Source: Schinkia azotoformans LMG 9581 (GTDB lineage Bacteria > Bacillota > Bacilli > Bacillales > Bacillaceae_J). Taken from it: DNA of 48,738 nucleotides. The stretch's first letter is position 1, and the number at the start of each line of letters is the position of its first letter. The notes under the pieces are model-generated. The model had not been told where the DNA came from. It saw only the letters and a list, made by a program, of their open reading frames with translations, and did no database searches. The position numbers and the translations under genes are program-made. The stretch is from contig NZ_AJLR01000047.1 in NCBI RefSeq assembly GCF_000307855.1, forward strand, positions 1 through 48,738, in the 5' to 3' direction. Positions 43,188-48,738 of the stretch are shown piece after piece.

Positions 43188-44225
43188 TTAAGAAACAGTT
43201 ACTGTCGCTGCTTTTTCGATTTCTTTAGCTACTAATCTTGCTAGGTCTACTACACGGCTGGAGTAACCCCACTCATTGTCATACCATACTAATACTTTTA
43301 ATTTTTTGCCACCGATAACCATTGTTGAAAGTGCATCAACAATACCTGAACGATCATCCGTTGTAAAATCGATGGATACTAACGGTTCATCAGTAATTCC
43401 TAAAATGCCCTTCATTGGTCCCTCGGCAGCAGCTTTACGGAAAGCATTATTTACTTCTTCAGCAGTCACTTCACGTTTTAAGTCTACTACTAAGTCTACT
43501 AAAGAAACGTTTGGTGTAGGTACACGTAAAGCCATACCATGTAGTTTTCCAGCCATTTCAGGCATTACTGTTGCGATTGCTTTAGCAGCACCCGTTGATG
43601 TCGGGATAATCGATTGTGCACATGCACGGGCACGACGAAGATCTTTCTTATGTGGATTATCAACATTCTTTTGGTCATTTGTATAGGCATGAACAGTTGT
43701 CATTAATCCATTTTCAATACCAAATTGCTCATTTAAAACCTTAACTACTGGTGCTAAACAGTTAGTTGTACAAGATGCATTTGAAATTACATGATGTGTT
43801 TCATGATCATAAATTTCATCATTTACACCCATTACGATTGTAACATCTTCTCCTTTAGCTGGAGCTGTAATGATAACTTTTTTCGCACCTGCTTCTATAT
43901 GTGCAATTGCCTTATCTTTTGAGTTAAACTTCCCTGTTGCTTCAATAACGATATCTATATTTAATTCCTTCCAAGGGAGAAGCTTAGGGTCACGTTGATC
44001 TAATAATTGAACACGTTTGCCATTAACAATGATTGCATTTTCTTCAACTTCAACTTTACCTTGGAATTTTCCATGGACGCTATCATATTTTAACATATGT
44101 GCTAAATTTTCAGCTGGGTAGCTTGCATTAATCGCTACAATTTCAAATGTGTCATCTAGAATTGCACTCCTAAAAAACATTCTACCTATACGCCCAAAAC
44201 TATTTATCGCTACTCTTGCCTTCAC
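43188..44225 (-). CDS. gapB: Glyceraldehyde-3-phosphate dehydrogenase, gluconeogenic (GapB type)
   Basis: A 345-residue dehydrogenase. The Rossmann start INSFGRIGRMFFR, the catalytic Cys152 in SNASCTTNC and a substrate-site loop TGAAKAI are clear. Residues 33-37 (NASYP) replace the acidic Asp of glycolytic NAD enzymes, as in B. subtilis GapB, which prefers NADP and works in gluconeogenesis. A GapB role is also supported by the place next to speD and coaE and by two CcpN-type boxes upstream. GAAGGAG precedes the start, which is probably GTG (GTGAAGGCA). Confidence 0.94.
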   Translation of the reverse strand: MKARVAINSFGRIGRMFFRSAILDDTFEIVAINASYPAENLAHMLKYDSVHGKFQGKVEVEENAIIVNGKRVQLLDQRDPKLLPWKELNIDIVIEATGKFNSKDKAIAHIEAGAKKVIITAPAKGEDVTIVMGVNDEIYDHETHHVISNASCTTNCLAPVVKVLNEQFGIENGLMTTVHAYTNDQKNVDNPHKKDLRRARACAQSIIPTSTGAAKAIATVMPEMAGKLHGMALRVPTPNVSLVDLVVDLKREVTAEEVNNAFRKAAAEGPMKGILGITDEPLVSIDFTTDDRSGIVDALSTMVIGGKKLKVLVWYDNEWGYSSRVVDLARLVAKEIEKAATVTVS

Positions 44226-44245
44226 CTTATTGTCTCCTTCCGGAT

Positions 44246-44256
44246 TGTGTTATACT
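44246..44256 (+). promoter_or_regulatory. Candidate CcpN box 1 before gapB
   Basis: TGTGTTATACT on the plus strand matches the CcpN consensus TRTGHYATAYW at every position. It lies about 20-30 bases before gapB and in inverted orientation to the second box. Confidence 0.6.
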
Positions 44257-44279
44257 TTTTTTATCTTTTCAGTACAAAT

Positions 44280-44290
44280 AGTATAACATA
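44280..44290 (-). promoter_or_regulatory. Candidate CcpN box 2 overlapping the gapB -10
   Basis: TATGTTATACT on the minus strand matches TRTGHYATAYW fully and includes TATACT, a likely -10. Two sites of this kind are known to repress gapB on glycolytic carbon in B. subtilis. I see no strong -35. Confidence 0.65.
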
Positions 44291-44366
44291 AATATAACTC
44301 CAATTGTTAGGCTAATACATATTTTTATAAAAATATTTATGAAATAATAATTTTATTTTGAATATG

Positions 44367-44966
44367 CTATATTAATTCCCACTGTTTTAAGACTGCCAAT
44401 AATTGTTCCTTTGTTTCTTCAATTGAACCATTATTATTGATAACGGCATCCGCTAATGGAATTTTTTCGGTTAATGGCATTTGTGAGTTAATTCTTGCTT
44501 CTGCTTCTTCAACAGATAAACCATTTCTCTGCATCAATCGTTTTACCTGAACGTCACGGTCAACATATACAAGTATAACTTTCTCAACTAAATGGGTTTG
44601 TTTGCTTTCAAAAAGCAGGGGAATGTCCAAAACAATTATTTTTTCCCCTTTTTCAATAAACTCCATTTTTAACCGACTCATTTTTTCACGAACAGCTGGA
44701 TGAACGATGCTATTCAAAACTTTTCTCTTTTGTTCATTATTAAAGATGACCTCGCCAAGTTTCTGACGATTTATAGTTCGGTCATCATGAAGAATGGTTC
44801 TTCCGAATGCCCCTATAATTTTAAAGTAAGCATCTTCCCCAACTTCAACTACCTCTCGGGCGATAACATCTGCATCAATTATTACAATCCCGAGATCCCT
44901 TAGCATAGTCGCTACCGTGCTTTTACCGCTGGCAATTCCTCCGGTTAATCCTAAGACTGTTGTCAT
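44367..44966 (-). CDS. coaE: Dephospho-CoA kinase
   Basis: A 199-residue P-loop kinase for the last step of CoA synthesis. The Walker A GGIASGKST is at residues 8-16, the conserved Asp in IIDADVIAREV, and HPAVREKM and VLDIPLLFE follow. ATG 44966 has GGAGGA 6 bases upstream. It is divergent to nothing and ends about 140 bases before gapB. In B. subtilis ytaF lies between this gene and mutM; here only a short repeat lies there. Confidence 0.95.
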   Translation of the reverse strand: MTTVLGLTGGIASGKSTVATMLRDLGIVIIDADVIAREVVEVGEDAYFKIIGAFGRTILHDDRTINRQKLGEVIFNNEQKRKVLNSIVHPAVREKMSRLKMEFIEKGEKIIVLDIPLLFESKQTHLVEKVILVYVDRDVQVKRLMQRNGLSVEEAEARINSQMPLTEKIPLADAVINNNGSIEETKEQLLAVLKQWELI

Positions 44967-44992
44967 TCTTTCTCCTCCTTTCACCTAACATT

Positions 44993-45052
44993 TGTATAGC
45001 TCCAGCGACCAGCGACTCGTAAACTTCGCTGAACGGTCGCTTACACTTTTCG
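44993..45052 (+). repeat. Dispersed repeat family 2, short copy (60 bp) between coaE and mutM
   Basis: TGTATAGCTCCAGCGACCAG to GGTCGCTTACACTTTTCG, lacking the centre of the full-length copies but keeping the end stems (GCGACC/GGTCGC, AGCGA/TCGCT). Its right end overlaps the mutM stop codon and last codons. Confidence 0.8.
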
Positions 45053-45874
45053 TTTCTGGCACTTCGGACAATAATGTGTTCCTCTGCCACCTACTGTTGT
45101 TTTTTCGATCGGTGTTCCGCAGTTTTGGCATGGTTCCCCTTTTTTGCTATAAACAAATAGCTCCAGCTGGAACAGTCCGATTTCACCTTGGCTATTTACA
45201 TAAGAACGAATTGTACTTCCGCCCTTTTCTACTGCCTCATGTAATGTATCGATTATTTCTTGATGCAGGAGCTTCATTTCCTTATGTGTCAGCGAGTTCG
45301 CTGATCGCTCCGGATGTATGCCCGCTCTAAATAGGGCCTCATCGACATAGATGTTGCCAAGTCCAACGACTATTTTTTGATCTAAAAGTGCCACCTTTAT
45401 TTTACGGTCAGTTTTCTTTAACCGCTCTCTTAAATATTCAACTGTAAATTCTTCGGAAAAAGGCTCAACCCCGAGCTGATTTAAAGGCAATTCCTTTTCT
45501 TCATTGCCCTTTGGAAAAAGATGCATCGTGCCAAACTTCCGTACATCACGATAGCGAAGTTCAGTACCATCTGTAAATGTAAACAGTACATGTGTATGTT
45601 TATCATACGGTTCCTCTTGTTTGTACAGGCCGTAGCGGCCTTCCATCCGAAGGTGGGAAACTAAAGTGTAGTCATCGAGAATAAACTTTAGAAATTTCCC
45701 TCTCCTTCCTATATCTACGATGGATTGCCCTTTCAACAGGAACTGGAACTGACTTACATCAGCTGGTTCTTTTATTATTTTCGGCCAAAAGACCTCGACA
45801 CGGTCAATTTTTTTGCCTTTGACTAGCTTTACTAATGTTCTGCGAACTGTTTCAACCTCAGGCAGTTCAGGCAT
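45041..45874 (-). CDS. mutM: Formamidopyrimidine-DNA glycosylase
   Basis: A 277-residue bifunctional glycosylase/AP lyase that removes 8-oxoguanine and ring-opened purines. The catalytic Pro2-Glu3 follow Met (PELPEVETVRRTL), a helix-two-turn-helix lies mid-protein (LGNIYVDEALFRAGIHP) and the C-terminal zinc finger is CQNCGTP...CPKCQ. ATG 45874 is required by the N-terminal Pro and has AAGGAG upstream. It lies 16 bases after polA, an operon known from B. subtilis. The last residues KRKV and the stop are encoded inside a family 2 repeat. Confidence 0.96.
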   Translation of the reverse strand: MPELPEVETVRRTLVKLVKGKKIDRVEVFWPKIIKEPADVSQFQFLLKGQSIVDIGRRGKFLKFILDDYTLVSHLRMEGRYGLYKQEEPYDKHTHVLFTFTDGTELRYRDVRKFGTMHLFPKGNEEKELPLNQLGVEPFSEEFTVEYLRERLKKTDRKIKVALLDQKIVVGLGNIYVDEALFRAGIHPERSANSLTHKEMKLLHQEIIDTLHEAVEKGGSTIRSYVNSQGEIGLFQLELFVYSKKGEPCQNCGTPIEKTTVGGRGTHYCPKCQKRKV

Positions 45875-45890
45875 CACTTCAACTCCTTCA

Positions 45891-48527
45891 TCATTTTGCA
45901 TCAAACCAGGTTGGGCCAAAGCAATAATCGACTTTTAATGGAACATCAAGTTTAACGGCATTTTCCATCACTTCAGGAACGATTTGTTTTAGTTTTTCAA
46001 TTTCATTTTCTGGTGCTTCAAAAATTAATTCATCATGGACCTGCAGTAAAAGTCTTGTTTGCAGTTGTTCCTTTTTCAAACGCTCCGCCATATCAATCAT
46101 AGCTTTTTTGATGATATCGGCTGCACTACCCTGAATCGGTGTATTCATAGCGGTACGCTCAGCAAAGCTTCTAATATTGAAGTTTCTGCTCGTTATATCA
46201 GGCAAATAACGGCGTCGATTTAGAATTGTTGTTACATAGCCATTTGCTCTCGCTGTAAGAATAATGTCATCCATATACTTCTTTACACCTGGAAAACTCT
46301 TTAAGTATTGATCAATAAATTTACCAGCTTCTTTTCTCGTAATTCCCAGGTTTTGAGATAAACCAAAATCACTAATGCCGTAGATAATACCAAAGTTTAC
46401 TGCCTTAGCTTGGCGGCGCATATTGGAAGTTACTTCTTCTTCGTTCACATGGAATACATCCATTGCTGTTTTTGTATGAATATCTTTGCCTTCTCTGAAA
46501 GCTGCCATTAATTTTTCGTCTTGTGAAATATGAGCCATTACCCGCAATTCAATTTGAGAATAGTCCGCTGCAAAAATAACCCAGCCCTGTTCGGATGGAA
46601 TAAAGGCTTGCCTGATTTTTCGTCCTTCCTCCATGCGGATCGGAATATTTTGCAGATTTGGTTCAGTCGAACTTAATCTTCCCGTCTGTGTTAAAGCTTG
46701 ATTAAAGCGGGTATGGATTTTACTTGTATCCTTGTGAACAACCTTCAGAAGCCCATCAATATAGGTTGATTTTAACTTTCCTAATTGTCTGAAATTCAAT
46801 AAAAGCGGAATCATCTCATGGGCATCGACCAATTTTTCAAGCACATCCGCAGATGTTGAATAGCCTGTCTTTGTTTTTTTCACAGGAGGCAAATTCAACT
46901 TTTCAAACAAAATGACTCCTAGCTGTTTAGGTGAATTAATATTGAATGGTTCACCTGCAAGTTCATGAATTTTTTCTTCCATTTGCTTTAATTGAGTATC
47001 GAGTTCAACACCCATTTTTTCTAGACGATCTATATCTACGACAACACCGGTCGTTTCCATTTCACTTAAAATAAATGATAATGGCAGTTCAAGATTTCTA
47101 AATAAATCATATTGATTATTATTTTCTAAATCCTTAATTGCCTTATCCTTTACGGCAAATATGGCGTCTGCTTTTCGAACAAGATGATCGGCTAATTCTC
47201 CAACTGACGGAACCTTGCGTTTTGCACCTTTACCATACACAGCCTCATCGACATTGATATTCATGTAACCATTTCGTTTAGCGAAATCTGTAATTTCATG
47301 ATTTGTTTCTGCTGGATTTAATAGGTAGGAAGCAATTAAAAGGTCAAATTCGATTCCTTTTAGATCTATTCCTCTCCATTTAAGTGAGACGATTGATTGT
47401 TTGGCATCAAAAACAAATTTTTTCGCATTCTCATCCTCTAGCCAATTTTTGAAGTTTTCAGATGCTAAAGCATGATCCGTTGAAATAAAAAACTTTCCTT
47501 TCCTATTTGCCAACGAAAAACCAACAATTTCGGCTTCATGATAATTTTCCTCGATCACTTCAACAACTAAAGCAGATTCATTTATTAGCATATCTGCTGT
47601 TAGTTCCGTTACGATTTCATAAGTGATTTCTTCGATTTCTTGAAGCTCTGACGATGAATCGCTGTCACCGATCTTTTCCAGCAGCGAATTAAAGCCAAGC
47701 TCTTTAAAAATTTTGATGACATTTTCCTTATTTATTTCCTGACGTGCAATATCATTGATTGTGATTTCAATAGGAGCCTCACAATTAATCGTAGCTAATT
47801 TCTTCGACATCAAGGCTTGATCTATATTTTCCGCTAACTTTTCCTGAAGTTTTTTTCCGCTTACTTCCGCAATCGATTCGAGCGTTTTCTCTAAAGTACC
47901 AAATTGGGTCAACAGCTTAATCGCTGTTTTCTCACCAACCCCCGGAACACCTGGAATGTTGTCCGATGAATCTCCCATCAACCCTTTCATATCAATAATC
48001 TGATCCGGCGTTAAATTGTATCTTTCTTTAATTTGATCTACATCATATGTATCTACATCTGTGATGCCTTTTTTTGTATGGAGAACTGTCACATAATCAG
48101 AAACTAGCTGCAATAAATCTTTATCACCGGAAATAACCTTCACTTCGATTTGTTCCTTCTCCGCCTTTTTCGCTAAGGTCCCAATAATATCATCCGCTTC
48201 ATAAAGTTCCAGTTCATATCTCGGTATATTAAACGCGTCTAACACTTCTCTAATAAATGGAAATTGTTCAGAAAGCTCATGCGGTGTTTTCTCACGACCA
48301 CCTTTATATTCGGAAAATGTTTGATGGCGAAATGTCGTTTTTCCGGCATCAAAGGCAACTAAAATATGCGATGGGTTTTCATCTTCCAAAACCTTCATTA
48401 AAATCATCGTGAAGCCATAAACGGCATTCGTATAGATCCCTTTGTCATTATTTAGAAGCGGCAATGCAAAAAAAGCCCTGTAAGCGATACTGTTGCCATC
48501 GATTAATACAATTTTTTGTTTAGTCAT
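45891..48527 (-). CDS. polA: DNA polymerase I
   Basis: An 878-residue polymerase for Okazaki-fragment maturation and repair. The N-terminal 5' nuclease (VLIDGNSIAYRAFFAL; GDKDLLQLV; MGDSSDNIPGVPGVGEKTA, in parts) is followed by the 3'-5' exonuclease-like domain (about residues 300-470). That domain lacks the usual DXE motif, consistent with a non-proofreading Bacillus enzyme. The polymerase domain carries motif A (ADYSQIELRVMAH), motif B (RRQAKAVNFGIIYGIS) and motif C (QVHDELIFEAP). ATG is preceded by GGGAGG. A promoter candidate lies at 48564-48591. Confidence 0.96.
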   Translation of the reverse strand: MTKQKIVLIDGNSIAYRAFFALPLLNNDKGIYTNAVYGFTMILMKVLEDENPSHILVAFDAGKTTFRHQTFSEYKGGREKTPHELSEQFPFIREVLDAFNIPRYELELYEADDIIGTLAKKAEKEQIEVKVISGDKDLLQLVSDYVTVLHTKKGITDVDTYDVDQIKERYNLTPDQIIDMKGLMGDSSDNIPGVPGVGEKTAIKLLTQFGTLEKTLESIAEVSGKKLQEKLAENIDQALMSKKLATINCEAPIEITINDIARQEINKENVIKIFKELGFNSLLEKIGDSDSSSELQEIEEITYEIVTELTADMLINESALVVEVIEENYHEAEIVGFSLANRKGKFFISTDHALASENFKNWLEDENAKKFVFDAKQSIVSLKWRGIDLKGIEFDLLIASYLLNPAETNHEITDFAKRNGYMNINVDEAVYGKGAKRKVPSVGELADHLVRKADAIFAVKDKAIKDLENNNQYDLFRNLELPLSFILSEMETTGVVVDIDRLEKMGVELDTQLKQMEEKIHELAGEPFNINSPKQLGVILFEKLNLPPVKKTKTGYSTSADVLEKLVDAHEMIPLLLNFRQLGKLKSTYIDGLLKVVHKDTSKIHTRFNQALTQTGRLSSTEPNLQNIPIRMEEGRKIRQAFIPSEQGWVIFAADYSQIELRVMAHISQDEKLMAAFREGKDIHTKTAMDVFHVNEEEVTSNMRRQAKAVNFGIIYGISDFGLSQNLGITRKEAGKFIDQYLKSFPGVKKYMDDIILTARANGYVTTILNRRRYLPDITSRNFNIRSFAERTAMNTPIQGSAADIIKKAMIDMAERLKKEQLQTRLLLQVHDELIFEAPENEIEKLKQIVPEVMENAVKLDVPLKVDYCFGPTWFDAK

Positions 48528-48563
48528 CCATAAACCTCCCTAAAGTAAAACACGCAAACATCA

Positions 48564-48591
48564 ATTCTACACTATATTTTACCATGTTCAA
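48564..48591 (-). promoter_or_regulatory. Candidate sigma-A promoter of polA
   Basis: On the minus strand -35 TTGAAC (48586-48591), a 16-base spacer and -10 TAGAAT (48564-48569), about 37 bases before polA. Confidence 0.45.
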
Positions 48592-48608
48592 TTAAAATTA
48601 GAAAAACA

Positions 48609-48636
48609 CGTAATTTGCCCATAATGGCAAATTACG
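48609..48636 (-). terminator. Terminator hairpin upstream of polA
   Basis: CGTAATTTGCC and GGCAAATTACG, a perfect 11-bp stem with a six-base loop, followed on the minus strand by TGTTTTTC. It would end the transcript of a gene beyond the window. Confidence 0.7.
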
Positions 48637-48691
48637 ATGTCTTTTCTTATACTATAATCCATAAAATTTTTCTACTTATAGTAGAAAAAAA

Positions 48692-48711
48692 CAATCGGCA
48701 TTAATCCGATT
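48692..48711 (-). terminator. Second terminator hairpin near right edge
   Basis: CAATCGG and CCGATTG around a six-base loop, followed on the minus strand by TTTTTTTCTAC. It belongs to an upstream gene outside the window. Confidence 0.75.
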
Positions 48712-48721
48712 GCTTTTCCAT

Positions 48722-48738
48722 TGTCTAGCTCCAGCACC
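48722..48738 (+). repeat. Start of a family 2 repeat cut by the window edge
   Basis: TGTCTAGCTCCAGCACC matches the first 15 bases of the family 2 element and lies 10 bases from a terminator stem. Confidence 0.65.

Noticed and set aside
43276-43686. 136-codon frame antisense to gapB
   Set aside because: A shadow of a highly conserved gene, biased by codon usage on the other strand.
1-48738. CRISPR array
   Set aside because: No regularly spaced short direct repeats were seen; the repeats found are dispersed and palindromic.

Overview
The window is a chromosomal stretch of an endospore-forming, low-G+C Bacillaceae bacterium. The evidence is the gerE, gerM, sspI and ytxC sporulation genes, a sigma-K-type promoter before gerE, a sigma-W-type promoter before ysdB, two T-box leaders and an L20 leader. 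The gene order is recognisably the polA-to-rph segment of the Bacillus subtilis map. Most genes lie on the minus strand, so the biological reading order runs from polA at the right end to ysnB at the left. I could not fix the genus. Comparisons with B. subtilis gene order are from memory.

Layout from left to right. Bases 1-4.8 kb hold the 5' end of a tRNA-Gly gene cut by the window edge, then ysnB, rdgB, rph, gerM, murI/racE and gerE. Bases 5.2-7.3 kb hold a divergent pair, an AraC-type regulator and an acetate-uptake-type transporter. Bases 7.4-10.8 kb are sdhCAB, interrupted by a dispersed repeat. Bases 11.1-13.8 kb are yslB, uvrC and trxA. Bases 13.9-18.4 kb are a fatty-acid oxidation block (lcfA, fadB, etfB, etfA). 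Bases 18.5-25.4 kb are yshE, mutS2, polX, a CvpA-family gene, rnhC and a solitary HPr gene. Bases 25.5-30.1 kb are pheT, pheS with its T-box, and ysgA. Bases 30.2-34.4 kb are sspI, ysdC, a dimeric dUTPase, ysdB, ysdA and the infC-rpmI-rplT operon. Bases 34.7-38.0 kb are thrS with its T-box and ytxC. Bases 38.2-42.2 kb are a primosome block and nrdR. Bases 42.5-48.5 kb are speD, gapB, coaE, mutM and polA.

The most notable feature is at 38.2-41.7 kb. The helicase-loader gene dnaB is followed by two genes that replace the single dnaI expected before ytxC: a 397-residue protein I do not recognise, with a winged-helix-like N-terminus, and a translationally coupled 280-residue DnaC-type AAA+ ATPase of phage or plasmid style. 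Several sampled rows here are clearly A+T-richer than the flanks and hairpins lie on both sides. This looks like replacement of an essential replication loader by a mobile-element-type version, or insertion of such a module with dnaI lost or moved.

Two families of short dispersed repeats occupy intergenic gaps. One is about 190 bp, with copies at 10.0, 24.9 and 43.0 kb (the last internally deleted). The other is a foldback element of about 147 bp, with copies or remnants at 31.6, 33.0, 42.3, 45.0 and 48.7 kb, often beside an intrinsic terminator. Several lie in the sdh operon, in the rplT 3' region, or at the ends of rnhC and mutM. Other genes expected from the B. subtilis order are absent from their usual places (ysmA, ysmB, lysC, fadR, zapA, ytaF). 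Most of the rest is ordinary housekeeping: DNA repair and replication, translation, TCA cycle and gluconeogenesis.
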